A stretch of DNA of 64,000 bases, from positions 101,653 to 165,652 of the forward strand of contig NZ_JACARE010000021.1 in assembly GCF_013386765.1 (NCBI RefSeq). The letters are read 5' to 3'. Each line of letters begins with the position of its first letter. Positions within the stretch are counted from its first letter, which is position 1. Of this stretch, positions 1-8,771 are shown piece by piece. The notes under the pieces are model-generated. The model searched no databases. It was given only the letters and a program-made list of their open reading frames with translations, and was not told the DNA's origin. The DNA is from Pseudomonas yamanorum. Its GTDB lineage: Bacteria; Pseudomonadota; Gammaproteobacteria; Pseudomonadales; Pseudomonadaceae. Both the position numbers and the translations under genes were made by a program.

Positions 1-43
1 CCAGGTCTCCCAGGTGCTGGCCAAGGCACTGCCCAAGGGCTAA
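1..43 (+). CDS. 3' end of a gene entering from the left
   Basis: A reading frame open from the window edge ends at TAA (41-43) with the peptide QVSQVLAKALPKG. It converges on the neighbouring gene with a gap of three bases, which is typical of a real gene end in this genome. Too little is present to name a family. Confidence 0.4.
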   Translation, partial: QVSQVLAKALPKG

Positions 44-46
44 GCC

Positions 47-1174
47 CTATTCGGCCACGGCCACCTGATTGCGACCAAGGGCCTTGGCGCGGTACAGGGC
101 CTTGTCGGCGGTGTTCATCAAGCCGTGCAGGTCTTGATCCACCGCCCGGGCCCAGGCAACGCCGAGGCTGGCGGTGAGCCCATGGACCGGCTCGCTGGCC
201 AGCCCGGCAATCGCCTTGATCAACTGCTCGGCGATGTCCCGCCCAGTCTCCAGCGACGTGTCCGGCAACAGCACCGCAAATTCCTCGCCTCCCAGCCGTC
301 CGTACACGTCAGCCTGGCGAAACGAGGCGCTGATCACCCCGCCGATCTGCCGCAACACCTGGTCCCCGGCCTGGTGGCCGTAGGTGTCATTGATGTTCTT
401 GAAGTGGTCCATGTCCATCATCAGCGCGCACAACGGCTGCTGGTTATGCCGGCACTGTTCGTAGAGCAACTGCGCATGCTCGAAGAATGCCCGGCGGTTC
501 ATCAGGCCGGTAAGCTCATCGGTTTGTGCGGCGCGGGTGGAGATATTGTGGGCACGTTCCATTTGCCGGGTCAGGCGAAAGGCCTTTTCCAGGGCGTCCG
601 ACAGCTTGCGCGTGGCGCCGCCGACAAACGAGGAAAACACCAGCACCGCCAGCGCCATGCCGACTTGCATCGAGGACGGTTGAAACAGCAGCCACAGGGT
701 GCATGGCAGCAATACCAGGCCCATGGAGACCAGGGTCATATAGCGATAGGCCGAATAACACGAGACCGCACTCACTGACATGCCCACGGTGAACAGCATC
801 ACCAAGGCCTGGGACAGCCGGTCGTCGGTGGGCATCAGCGCCAATGCGCCCAGGCCCCAGACCCCGGCAGACAGCATCAACGTGAGCCAGTAGCGCCGCT
901 CCCAGCGTGCGGGGGTGCGCTCGCTGTTGGGGCAACGAAACCAGGCCATGAACATCGAGATCCGCAGCAGCGAAGTCCCCGCCAGCACCACCAGCCACAC
1001 CAGCATTACCCGCTGGTCAAACCGCTCCCAGCACAGCCAGCACAGCATGGCCGCCGCCATATAACTGCCGAACACCGCCGAAAATGACTGGCGAAACAGC
1101 TGATGCAATCGATCCGTTCGTACCTGCTCCTCGATGAAGCAATCCTGGTCCTGCCCACGCCCAAGGCCATTCAT
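47..1174 (-). CDS. membrane-bound GGDEF diguanylate cyclase
   Basis: Probable diguanylate cyclase making cyclic di-GMP from two GTP at the inner membrane. The 375-residue protein has an N-terminal half of five or six hydrophobic segments (about residues 30-190) and a C-terminal GGDEF domain (about 215-370). The active-site motif is GGEEF, preceded by RQAD five residues upstream, which fits the RxxD inhibitory I-site, so product feedback is likely. No EAL or HD-GYP domain is present. The frame stays open for about 700 bases upstream into the neighbouring acetyltransferase, but I chose the ATG at 1174 because membrane-protein sequence begins just after it and the extension lies antisense to a real gene. 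The signal sensed by the membrane region is unknown. Confidence 0.88.
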   Translation of the reverse strand: MNGLGRGQDQDCFIEEQVRTDRLHQLFRQSFSAVFGSYMAAAMLCWLCWERFDQRVMLVWLVVLAGTSLLRISMFMAWFRCPNSERTPARWERRYWLTLMLSAGVWGLGALALMPTDDRLSQALVMLFTVGMSVSAVSCYSAYRYMTLVSMGLVLLPCTLWLLFQPSSMQVGMALAVLVFSSFVGGATRKLSDALEKAFRLTRQMERAHNISTRAAQTDELTGLMNRRAFFEHAQLLYEQCRHNQQPLCALMMDMDHFKNINDTYGHQAGDQVLRQIGGVISASFRQADVYGRLGGEEFAVLLPDTSLETGRDIAEQLIKAIAGLASEPVHGLTASLGVAWARAVDQDLHGLMNTADKALYRAKALGRNQVAVAE

Positions 1175-1324
1175 TTGGTCCGCCTGATCATACTGCTGCG
1201 ACAAAGTGCCATTGTGGCATCCTGCCAGTAGCCCTAACAACTGAATCAAGCGTGCTAGAGCGCCGAAAGCAGGATAAATATAGGTGAACACCTTCTCTCT
1301 CGCTCCAAGGATCAGAGCCCATCC

Positions 1325-1852
1325 ATGAATACCCGTCCTGTAACCACCCCGCGCCTGATACTCAGGGCCCCAACGATCGACGATGTGGCCAGTGTATTCG
1401 CCATCTATGGCGATCCCGAGACTAACCGCTACAACCCGGCCGGGCCTTTGACGGATATCCAGCAGGCCGCAAACGTCATGGATCGCTGGCTGGACCATTG
1501 GGAAACACACGGCTTTGGCCAGTGGGCCATCGCCACCCGGGAAGCGCCGGCGTGTGTGATCGGCTTTGGTGGCATCACGTTGTACAAGTACAACGAGGTC
1601 CAGCGGATCAACCTGGGTTATCGCTTCGCGGTCAGTGCCTGGGGCAAGGGCTTTGCCACGGAGCTTGCCAGGGCGGCGTTGCAATTTGGCTTTGTCGAGC
1701 TGGACCAGCCACAGGTGTACGGCGTGGTGCGTCCCGCGCATGCAGCCTCGATCAAGGTGCTGGAAAAGATCGGCATGCAGCACATCGATGAACTGGATGA
1801 TGTACCCGGGCAGGCGCCGAGCCTGGTGTACAGGGCCACCCGGCCCGTCTGA
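1325..1852 (+). CDS. GNAT N-acetyltransferase, RimJ/RimL type
   Basis: A 175-residue acetyl-CoA-dependent N-acetyltransferase of the RimJ/RimL-like GNAT branch. It opens with the typical TPRLILRAPTIDD segment and carries the acetyl-CoA-binding motif A around residues 108-125 (AWGKGFATELARAAL, with the G-x-G pattern). It ends in the usual SIKVLEKIGM segment near residue 142. It is divergent from the diguanylate cyclase, with about 150 bases between them that must hold both promoters. The substrate (ribosomal protein N-terminus, antibiotic or small amine) cannot be told from sequence. Confidence 0.85.
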   Translation: MNTRPVTTPRLILRAPTIDDVASVFAIYGDPETNRYNPAGPLTDIQQAANVMDRWLDHWETHGFGQWAIATREAPACVIGFGGITLYKYNEVQRINLGYRFAVSAWGKGFATELARAALQFGFVELDQPQVYGVVRPAHAASIKVLEKIGMQHIDELDDVPGQAPSLVYRATRPV

Positions 1853-1985
1853 CCTGTGTATCGCAGTGTGTCCAAACACCCCTGCGATACAAAAGCTTTA
1901 ACCCAAGCGTTTTCTCGAAACAGACGGGATACACAACCACGTTCAACTGTGAGCCAGGCACACAACCCGCCGCCGGAGGCTCACC

Positions 1986-3026
1986 ATGCACACACAGTTG
2001 AACATCCCATCCCGCCGCCTGATGGGCGCGTCGCTGCTGGCCTTTGCGCTGTTGCAGTTCGGTGCCCTCGGCGTTGCCAGTGCACAGGACACGCAAGCGC
2101 CTGCGGTTGCCAGCGCAAGTGCCCACACCGCGTTTGGCCCGCTGAAGCACGTGAAGGCCGGCTTGCTGGACGTGGCCTACGCCGAAGTCGGCCCGGCCGA
2201 TGGCCCGGTGGTGATCCTGCTGCACGGCTGGCCCTACGACATTGACAGCTACTCCGAAGTCGCGCCGCTGCTGGCCGCCCAGGGTTACCGCGTACTGGTG
2301 CCCTACGCCCGTGGCTACGGCGACACCCATTTCCTGTCGGCCAAGACCCTGCGCAACGGCCAGCCGGCCGCACTCGCTGTCGACCTGATCGACTTCATGG
2401 ACGCACTGCACATCAAGCAAGCCGTGCTCGGCGGCTACGACTGGGGCGCACGCACCGCCGACATCGTCTCGGCGTTGTGGCCTGAGCGGGTCAAGGCGCT
2501 GGTATCCGTCAGCGGCTACCTGATCGGCAACCAGGCCGCTGGCAAGAACCCCTTGCCACCCAAGGCCGAGTTGCAATGGTGGTACCAGTTCTACTTCGCC
2601 ACCGATCGCGGCGCCGCCGGCTATGCAAAAAACACCCATGACTTCGCCAAGTTGATCTGGCAGATCGCCTCGCCGAAATGGGTGTTTGACGACGCCACCT
2701 TCGACCGCAGCGCCAAAGGCCTGGACAACCCCGACCACGTCGCCGTGTCGATCTTCAACTACCGCTGGCGCCTGGGGCTGGTGCAGGGCGAGAAAAAATA
2801 CGCTGCGCTGGAACAGAAACTCGCCACCGCCCCGTCCATCAGCGTGCCCACCATCACCATGGAAGGCGACGCCAACGGCGCCCCGCACCCGGCGGCGCAA
2901 GACTACGCCAAGCGCTTTACCGGCAAATACGAATACCGGCTGATCAGCGGCGGCATCGGCCACAACTTGCCGCAGGAAGCCCCGCAAGCCTTTGCCAAGG
3001 CCGTGATTGATGCGGATCACCTGTGA
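1986..3026 (+). CDS. exported alpha/beta hydrolase of the epoxide hydrolase/dehalogenase type
   Basis: A 346-residue alpha/beta hydrolase with an N-terminal signal peptide (hydrophobic residues about 14-33, cleavage likely after ASA). Arg-Arg precedes the hydrophobic core, so Tat export is possible but not certain. The oxyanion region is LLHGWP (about 78-83). The nucleophile elbow is GYDWG with Asp152 rather than Ser, as in epoxide hydrolases and haloalkane or haloacetate dehalogenases. The catalytic His lies in GIGHNLP near the C-terminus. A GGAGG ribosome-binding site stands just upstream of the ATG. It overlaps the cytochrome P460 gene as TGATG, so the two are co-translated in the periplasm-facing pathway. 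Export is unusual for this enzyme type. Confidence 0.82.
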   Translation: MHTQLNIPSRRLMGASLLAFALLQFGALGVASAQDTQAPAVASASAHTAFGPLKHVKAGLLDVAYAEVGPADGPVVILLHGWPYDIDSYSEVAPLLAAQGYRVLVPYARGYGDTHFLSAKTLRNGQPAALAVDLIDFMDALHIKQAVLGGYDWGARTADIVSALWPERVKALVSVSGYLIGNQAAGKNPLPPKAELQWWYQFYFATDRGAAGYAKNTHDFAKLIWQIASPKWVFDDATFDRSAKGLDNPDHVAVSIFNYRWRLGLVQGEKKYAALEQKLATAPSISVPTITMEGDANGAPHPAAQDYAKRFTGKYEYRLISGGIGHNLPQEAPQAFAKAVIDADHL

Positions 3027-3535
3027 TGAAGCGCCTGCACCTTGCTGCACTCGTCGCTACAACCGCCGCCGTGGTGGCCGCCGCTACCGGGTTCGCCTCT
3101 GGCGGCCCGGCCACCAGCGAGCCTTCGCCGATCTACGGTGTGACAATTCCCGACGGCTACCGCCAATGGGAGCTGATCGCGCCGGCCCAGGAAGCCGACC
3201 CGCTGAATGAACTTCGGGTGGTGCTGGGCAACACCGTCGCGCTCAAGGCCTACCGCGAGGGCACGCTGCCCTTCCCCGACGGCACCGTGCTGGCCAAGCT
3301 GGCGTGGAAACATGTGCAGTCGCCCGAGTTCAAGACCGCCTCGATTCCCGGCGCGGCCACCACCGTGCAGTTCATGGTCAAGGATTCGAAGAAGTATGCA
3401 GCGACCGGAGGCTGGGGCTTTGGACGGTTCATCAACGGCAAACCGGCGGACCAGGCGCAGCATGAGACATGCTTTGCCTGCCATCAGGCGTTGGTGAAGA
3501 ACCATGATTATGTGTTTACGCGGCTGGCGCCTTAG
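3026..3535 (+). CDS. cytochrome P460 family protein
   Basis: A 169-residue periplasmic c-type heme protein of the cytochrome P460 family. It has a signal peptide (about 1-25), a mid-protein IPDGYRQW segment characteristic of the family, and one CxxCH heme-attachment site near the C-terminus (Cys149, Cys152, His153). P460 proteins carry a lysine-crosslinked heme and in known members oxidise hydroxylamine or bind NO; the substrate here is unknown. The ATG overlaps the stop of the preceding hydrolase (TGATG), giving translational coupling. A GTG one codon upstream is a less likely start. Confidence 0.82.
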   Translation: MKRLHLAALVATTAAVVAAATGFASGGPATSEPSPIYGVTIPDGYRQWELIAPAQEADPLNELRVVLGNTVALKAYREGTLPFPDGTVLAKLAWKHVQSPEFKTASIPGAATTVQFMVKDSKKYAATGGWGFGRFINGKPADQAQHETCFACHQALVKNHDYVFTRLAP

Positions 3536-3593
3536 CCCATTGAATGATCGCTGCAACGCTGATTAATGACTCGCGCTCCGTCACGACCGATCC

Positions 3594-3682
3594 GTAGCAG
3601 CTGTCGAGCCCAAGCGAGGCTGCGTCGGCGGTGTGTCAGATACACCGCTGACGCAGCCTCGCTTGGGCTCGACAGCTGCTAC
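3594..3682. repeat. long perfect-like inverted repeat (REP/BIME type)
   Basis: Two arms of about 40 bases beginning GTAGCAGCTGTCGAGCCC and ending with the reverse complement enclose a short loop around 3635. The arms share the GCTCGACAGCT core found again in the tandem array at 10420-10999, so this is one pair of the same palindromic family. It may act as a transcription end or mRNA-stabilising hairpin behind the P460 gene. Confidence 0.85.
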
Positions 3683-3696
3683 GTGGGTGGGTTTTA

Positions 3697-3948
3697 TCAG
3701 GCTGGCACACCCAGGATGATATGGGACGCCTTGATCACCGCCGTGGCACTCACACCCGGCTTCAGGCCCAGCTCGATCACCACTTGCGCATTCACCGCGC
3801 CGTCATTCACGCTCAGCACTTTGCCTTCCAGGCAGTTGCGGGCCGACAGGCGGATGTCGCTGGATTCAGTCATCAGCATCACCCACGGAGCCTTGATCAG
3901 CGCGATCGCTTCCTTGCCCACGGCGATGCCCAGATTGCGGATGCGCAA
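3697..3948 (-). pseudogene. remnant of a molybdate-binding TOBE (Mop) protein
   Basis: The 83-codon frame encodes parts of a two-domain molybdopterin/molybdate-binding TOBE protein. It starts in the middle of the first domain (LGIAVGKEAIALIKAPWV), runs through the start of the second (IRLSARNCLEGKVLSV) and then jumps from VVIEL to GLKPGVSATAVIKASHIILGVPA. About 20 residues that normally lie between these segments are missing. The 5' end abuts the porin terminator directly, leaving no room for a promoter or ribosome-binding site. I therefore read it as a truncated and internally deleted relic. A short functional variant is possible but unlikely. Confidence 0.68.
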
Positions 3949-3980
3949 AAAAAAGGCCGCCCAACAGGCGGCCTTCGTTT
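3946..3980 (-). terminator. rho-independent terminator of the OprD-family porin gene
   Basis: On the minus strand a GGCCGCC/GGCGGCC stem with a TGTT-type loop is followed by an uninterrupted run of T (the A-run at 3948-3955 on the plus strand). It lies about 25 bases behind the porin stop codon. Confidence 0.85.
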
Positions 3981-4001
3981 GGAGCGTTTACCCGCGACTG
4001 A

Positions 4002-5411
4002 TTAAAACAGCGCGTAGGTGTAGTTGAAGATCAAACGGGTTTGGTCCTGGTCGGCAGTGCCGGTGTTGTGACCGTGGTAGCTACCGGTACGGAAGGTTGT
4101 ACCGAAGCCTTTCAGCGGGCCCTCTTGCACGACGTAATCAAGACGGAAATCGGTTTCGCGTTCCGACTGATCGCTGCCGCCGGCAACCTTGGCCTTGATG
4201 TCGCTACCGTTGAGGTAGGCAACGGAAGCTTTCAGGCCCGGCACCAGGGTTCTGAAGTCATACAGGTACTGACCGAAATTGACCTGCTCGCCCGCGCGGG
4301 AGAACTGGCCAACCACTGCGTCGGTGAACAGGTAGAAGTCGGAGCCGGCCGCGCCTTGGGCAGTTGGGTCGGCGATGCTGCCCTGGTTGACCCACACGAA
4401 GCCGCCGTCGTCGCTCACGCCAATGTGGCCGAGCATCAACTGGCTGCCGCCCAACTGGTAGGTGAAGGCAGCACTGTAGGTTTTGTTGTCGACTTCACCG
4501 GCGTGCTTGGCATAGCCGCCGTTGTTGTTGAACGCATAGCCGGCCGAACCGTTCTTGCCGTCGCTGGTGCTGTCGAAATAGCGCAGGTCGGTCTTGAACG
4601 ATTGGTCATTGCCCAACGGCAGTACATGCACCAGGCCGAAATAGTTCTGTTTGTAGAAGTCTTCCAGGTCGGCGTAGTAGTACTGCAACGTCAGGTTTTT
4701 AGCGATGACGTTGTCAGAAGAACCGAACGGCTGGTAGTCAACGCCGCCGAAACGGAAGCTGTCGCTGTCGCGAGTGGCGCCGGCGACGCTCAAGCCCGTG
4801 GAGTTACTCGATGCACGACCTTCGGCCTTGTTCAGCTCGCCGCCCGTGAAGGTGACGTTGGGAATGTCCTTGGAGGTCAGGATGCCGCCGTCAAAGGTTT
4901 GCGGCGCGGCACGGCTGTCGTTGGACACCAGGATCGGCAGGATCGGGGCCAAGCCACCGCCCACGTGCAGTTCTGTCTGGGAAATACGGAATTTAACGTT
5001 GCCGGCTGCGCGACCGAAGCTGTCAGCAGGCTCGGTGCCGTTGTTCTTCACGGGGAAGAAGCTGTTGCCGTTACCCGACAGGCCGTTACCCGCTGCGTGG
5101 CCATCGCCACCGTCCAGACGCAAGGCGCCAAAGGCCATCACGTCGAACCCGATGCCTACGGTGCCTTGGGTGTAACCGGATTTGTAGTCGAAACGCAGTA
5201 CTTGAGCCGCTTCACGCAGGTCATTCGCGGTGCCGGAGTGAACGTCGGCGTTGTAGTACATGGTGCGCGAACTGATCGACGAGTGGCTGTCCTCAAGGAA
5301 GCCGCTGTGACCGTTACCCGTGCCGAGTGAGCCAAGACCAAAGTCATCTGCGCTGGCGTGTTGTGCGAGGACGGCCGCGGTGATGGCCAACGCTAATGTA
5401 GAGAGTTTCAT
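4002..5411 (-). CDS. OprD-family outer-membrane porin
   Basis: A 469-residue OprD-family porin giving substrate-specific uptake of small carboxylates or amino acids through the outer membrane. It has a cleavable signal peptide (MKLSTLALAITAAVLAQHASA), the family's N-terminal FLEDS segment followed by LRFDYKSGYTQGTVGIGFDV, and alternating aromatic beta strands. It ends in a C-terminal strand TRLIFNYTYALF with the terminal Phe needed for insertion by the BAM complex. It has its own terminator (3946-3980). The ligand cannot be predicted from this alone; the next gene on the same strand is an amino-acid permease about 200 bases upstream, separated by a terminator hairpin. Confidence 0.9.
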   Translation of the reverse strand: MKLSTLALAITAAVLAQHASADDFGLGSLGTGNGHSGFLEDSHSSISSRTMYYNADVHSGTANDLREAAQVLRFDYKSGYTQGTVGIGFDVMAFGALRLDGGDGHAAGNGLSGNGNSFFPVKNNGTEPADSFGRAAGNVKFRISQTELHVGGGLAPILPILVSNDSRAAPQTFDGGILTSKDIPNVTFTGGELNKAEGRASSNSTGLSVAGATRDSDSFRFGGVDYQPFGSSDNVIAKNLTLQYYYADLEDFYKQNYFGLVHVLPLGNDQSFKTDLRYFDSTSDGKNGSAGYAFNNNGGYAKHAGEVDNKTYSAAFTYQLGGSQLMLGHIGVSDDGGFVWVNQGSIADPTAQGAAGSDFYLFTDAVVGQFSRAGEQVNFGQYLYDFRTLVPGLKASVAYLNGSDIKAKVAGGSDQSERETDFRLDYVVQEGPLKGFGTTFRTGSYHGHNTGTADQDQTRLIFNYTYALF

Positions 5412-5554
5412 TTACTGCGCCCCTGTGAACATTATTTTTTTACTGTCCTTCGAGCGAATACCGTTGCGGCCCTGCAAACGCTGCGGATTGTGGCATGGGG
5501 CCTATGGCGCAGAATGTGAAATTTTTGTCATGTAGCGATGAAAAAACCGTCATG

Positions 5555-5583
5555 AAAAGGCCGTACAGAACGGCCTTTTTTGA
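5555..5583. terminator. bidirectional hairpin terminator
   Basis: The stem AAAGGCCGT/ACGGCCTTT encloses a four-base loop and is flanked by T-rich sequence on both strands. It lies behind the permease stop codon (minus strand) and ahead of the porin promoter, so it most likely ends the permease transcript. Confidence 0.75.
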
Positions 5584-5615
5584 CGGTCGAATCCGCGTGA
5601 GTTGTATGACGACCG

Positions 5616-7025
5616 CTATAGCGCTGTGCGCTGATCAGGCTGAAGTCGGCTGCGAAAATGCGAGAAATGGTAGGCAACCGCCAGCCACACAAACCACGCC
5701 GGCATCACGCAAAGCGCCAGGCGGGTGTCTGGGCGAAGTGCCAGCAAGCTGAGTACAAAGGCCAGGAACCCAAGTGAAACCCAGGCCATCGGTACACCAC
5801 CGGGCATTTTGTACAGCGATTTTTCATGTAGCTCTGGGCACTTTTTCCGATAGGAGATGTAGGACGCCAGGATCGTCGACCAGGTAAAGATCACCAAAAT
5901 CGCCGAAACGGTGGAGACGATAGTAAAGGCCGTCATCACTTCCGGGACTATAAACAGCAGCAATAAGCCCAGCAGCATCAGGAAGGTGGTAAACGCCAGG
6001 CTGATAAACGGCACGCTGTTGTTCGACAGTCGCCGGAAAATTTCGGGGGCATCGCCCAAGTCCGCCAGGCCGAACAGCATGCGACTGGCCGAGAACACCC
6101 CGCTGTTGGCGGACGATGCCGCCGACGTCAGCACCACGAAGTTCACAAGCCCGGCTGCAGCGGGAAACCCGGCCACCAGGAACAGCTCAACGAACGGACT
6201 CTTGCTCGGTGACACCTGCTGCCAGGACGTCACGGCGATGATGCACGCCAGGGCCAGCACGTAAAACAGGATGATCCGCAGCGGAATCGAGTTGATCGCC
6301 TTGGGCAGCGTCTTCTCGGGCGAGCGGGTTTCAGCCGCCGCCGTGCCGATCAACTCAGTGCCGGCGAACGAGAAGATCGCCATCTGGAACCCGGCAAAGA
6401 AGCCGAACAGGCCATTGGGAAACGCCGCCTGTTTATCCAGCAAATGCGTCAGGGAGGCGGTGACGCCGGTGGGTGACACAAACGAGCTGGCAATCAGCAC
6501 CACGCTCACGCTGATCAGGGTCACCACGGCGATGATCTTGATGATCGCAAACCAGAACTCCACCTCGCCAAACAGCCGCACCGTCAGCACATTCAATGCA
6601 AACAGCGTCAGCAGCATCGCAATCGCCGGGATCCACGCCGGCACGTCCGGGAACCAGTACTGGAAAAAGCCCCCCACCACCACGGCATCCCCCACCACCG
6701 CCACGCTCCAGCTCAGCCAATACGACCAGCCGAGAAAGAACGCCGCACGCGGCCCCAGGTACGCACCGGCAAAGTCGGCGAAGCTCTTGAAGTTCAGGTT
6801 GGATAACAGCAACTCGCCCATGGCGCGCATCACGAAATACACAAACAGCCCGATGATCATGTAGATCAGGATGATCGAGGTGCCGGACAGCGCAATGATC
6901 TTGCCCGAGCCCATGAACAGGCCGGTACCAATCGCACCGCCCATGGCCATCAGTTGAATATGTCGGTTGCTGAGGGTGCGTTGCAAAGCGGGCTTTTCAA
7001 TCAGCCCGGGCACGGTTGTTTTCAT
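5616..7025 (-). CDS. CycA-type amino-acid permease (APC superfamily)
   Basis: A 469-residue inner-membrane proton symporter of the amino-acid transporter (AAT) family. The TM1 signature MGGAIGTGLFMGSGK, the MRAMGELLLSNL segment and the FAGTELIGTAAAETRSPEKTL region closely match what I recall of E. coli CycA (D-serine/D-alanine/glycine). Twelve hydrophobic segments can be counted. The ATG at 7025 has a good AAGAGG ribosome-binding site; the longer frame adds 45 residues without hydrophobic or family sequence. It lies 76 bases downstream of the amidohydrolase gene on the same strand, so they are probably co-transcribed. The exact substrate is inferred, and a GABA or aromatic amino-acid role is not excluded. 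Confidence 0.86.
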   Translation of the reverse strand: MKTTVPGLIEKPALQRTLSNRHIQLMAMGGAIGTGLFMGSGKIIALSGTSIILIYMIIGLFVYFVMRAMGELLLSNLNFKSFADFAGAYLGPRAAFFLGWSYWLSWSVAVVGDAVVVGGFFQYWFPDVPAWIPAIAMLLTLFALNVLTVRLFGEVEFWFAIIKIIAVVTLISVSVVLIASSFVSPTGVTASLTHLLDKQAAFPNGLFGFFAGFQMAIFSFAGTELIGTAAAETRSPEKTLPKAINSIPLRIILFYVLALACIIAVTSWQQVSPSKSPFVELFLVAGFPAAAGLVNFVVLTSAASSANSGVFSASRMLFGLADLGDAPEIFRRLSNNSVPFISLAFTTFLMLLGLLLLFIVPEVMTAFTIVSTVSAILVIFTWSTILASYISYRKKCPELHEKSLYKMPGGVPMAWVSLGFLAFVLSLLALRPDTRLALCVMPAWFVWLAVAYHFSHFRSRLQPDQRTAL

Positions 7026-7101
7026 CACAAAACCTCTTGTTATGTTTTTGAGTTTTGGCAGAAAAAAGTCGGGATTGTTTATTGTTGGAATGGCGTCGGG
7101 A

Positions 7102-8145
7102 TCAGGCGTGCTTGTTCTCGAAACCGTGCAGCACGTTGACGGCGTTGATGCCGATTTCATCGACCATGTAGCCGCCTTCCATCACGAACAGCGTGGGCAC
7201 GCCAACGCTGGCGATGATCTCGCCGATGCCGAGGAAATCGCGGCTTTCCAGCAGGAAGTGACTGATGGGGTCGTCCTTGAACGTGTCGACACCGAGGGAG
7301 ATCACCAGCACCTCTGGCGAGAACCTGCGCAGTTGGGTGCAGGCGTCGATCAAAGCTTCCTTATAGGTGCTCCACCCGGTGTTTTTGGCCAGCGGGTAGT
7401 TCAGGTTGAACCCCTCGCCCGCCCCCGCACCGCGCTCGGCACTGAAGCCCGAATAGTAGGGATACGACACCGCAGGTTCGCCATGCAGCGAGACAAACAA
7501 CACGTCGCTACGGTCGTAGAAAATGTTCTGCGTGCCGTTGCCGTGGTGGAAATCCACGTCCAGCACCGCGACCCGTTTGGCGCCTTGGGTGATCGCCTGT
7601 TGCGCTGCGATGGCCGCATTATTCAGGTAGCAATAACCGCCCATGTATTCCCGCGCCGCGTGGTGACCCGGTGGACGGCACAAGGCGAAGGCACTGTTGT
7701 GGCCTTCATCGATCAAGGCCAGGCCGGTGAGTGCAATATCAGCGCTGGTCTTCACCGCCTCCCAGGTGGTGCTGGTGATGGGCGAGCCGGCATCCATCGC
7801 GAAAAACCCGAGCTTGCCGTCGATAAATTCCGGCACGTGCGCATTGGCCAGGTCACGCACTGGCCACACCAGCGGCAAGGCGTCATGGGCACGGCCAATC
7901 GCAGTCCATTCCGCCCAGGCGGTTTCCAGGAAAGACACGTAGCGTTCGCTGTGGGCATTGACGTAACAGGCCCGGTCGAACGTGCGCGGCACGATGATAT
8001 CGCCCAGCCCAACGTGCTTGACCCGATCACGCACGGTGTCGGCACGGCTGGGTTGTTCGAAGGACGGCTTGAGCACGCCATCCTTAAGCTCGGTGCCATG
8101 GTGCAAACGATGAGAATCACTGAATACAGTCAACATAAAAGACAT
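7102..8145 (-). CDS. histone-deacetylase-family acetylpolyamine amidohydrolase
   Basis: A 347-residue zinc-dependent amidohydrolase of the arginase/deacetylase fold, related to the acetylpolyamine amidohydrolases of Pseudomonas that release acetate from acetylated polyamines. Visible active-site segments are CRPPGHHA (about 160-167), GGYCYLNNAA, the metal site DVDFHHGNGTQ (about 197-207), SLGVDTFKDDP and EGGYMVDEIG near the C-terminus. An ATG three codons in (8136) is an alternative start. Co-transcription with the amino-acid permease and proximity to an Lrp-type regulator suggest use of N-acylated amines or amino acids as a nitrogen or carbon source. Confidence 0.86.
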   Translation of the reverse strand: MSFMLTVFSDSHRLHHGTELKDGVLKPSFEQPSRADTVRDRVKHVGLGDIIVPRTFDRACYVNAHSERYVSFLETAWAEWTAIGRAHDALPLVWPVRDLANAHVPEFIDGKLGFFAMDAGSPITSTTWEAVKTSADIALTGLALIDEGHNSAFALCRPPGHHAAREYMGGYCYLNNAAIAAQQAITQGAKRVAVLDVDFHHGNGTQNIFYDRSDVLFVSLHGEPAVSYPYYSGFSAERGAGAGEGFNLNYPLAKNTGWSTYKEALIDACTQLRRFSPEVLVISLGVDTFKDDPISHFLLESRDFLGIGEIIASVGVPTLFVMEGGYMVDEIGINAVNVLHGFENKHA

Positions 8146-8254
8146 CCACCCGTGAAAGACAGGTGATTATTTTGTTCTGGCTGCGCTGGGCTTTCTTTGC
8201 TTTTACGTGCGCCGATGCTAGCGTAATCGGGCATTTTTACCCCAAAGAGCCACC

Positions 8255-8755
8255 ATGAAGAAAAATAAAACCAAACAGGTCGCACTTGACGACACCGATC
8301 TCGCCATCCTCGCGTTGCTGCAGGAAGACGCGAGTATTTCCAACGCCGAACTCAGCGAGCGCCTGTCACTGAGCCTCACGCCCTGCTGGCGTCGGCGTAA
8401 GCGCCTGGAGGAAGAAGGCGTGATCAAGGACTACCAGGCCAACCTGGATCGCAAGATGCTCGGGCTGGAAATCATGGCGTTTGTGCATGTGCGGTTTGCG
8501 GTGCATTCCGACCATACGCCGGAGGATTTTGAAGCGGTGATCAAGGAACTGCCCCAGGTGCAGTCCTGCCACAAGATCACCGGAGATGCGGATTATCTGT
8601 TGCAGGTGCTGGCGGAGGATCTGGATGGGTACAGTGATTTTGTGGAGAGCGTGCTGCGGCGGCAGTTGGGGATTGCGTCGATTCAGTCGAGTCTGGCGTT
8701 GCGGGAGGTGAAGGCGACGAGTCGGGTGGCGATTCCGGGGCGGGTGGGAAAATGA
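8255..8755 (+). CDS. Lrp/AsnC family transcriptional regulator
   Basis: A 166-residue regulator with an N-terminal winged helix-turn-helix (about residues 10-60: DDTDLAILALLQEDASISNAELSERL is followed by the CWRRRKRLEEEGVIKDY recognition part) and a C-terminal RAM/AsnC ligand-binding domain (about 70-150). It is divergent from the amidohydrolase/permease genes with about 110 bases between, the usual arrangement for an Lrp-type protein controlling its neighbour in response to an amino acid. That control is inferred from position. Confidence 0.88.
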   Translation: MKKNKTKQVALDDTDLAILALLQEDASISNAELSERLSLSLTPCWRRRKRLEEEGVIKDYQANLDRKMLGLEIMAFVHVRFAVHSDHTPEDFEAVIKELPQVQSCHKITGDADYLLQVLAEDLDGYSDFVESVLRRQLGIASIQSSLALREVKATSRVAIPGRVGK

Positions 8756-8771
8756 TCCGGTTCAATAACCA

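Noticed and set aside
1752..3050. Long minus-strand frame opposite the exported hydrolase
   Set aside because: Antisense to a gene with signal peptide, catalytic motifs and a good ribosome-binding site.
4041..5330. Long open frame on the plus strand opposite the porin gene
   Set aside because: It is antisense to a full-length, signal-peptide-bearing porin gene. Its translation is low-complexity Val/Gly/Ala-rich and shows no domain; high GC explains the openness.
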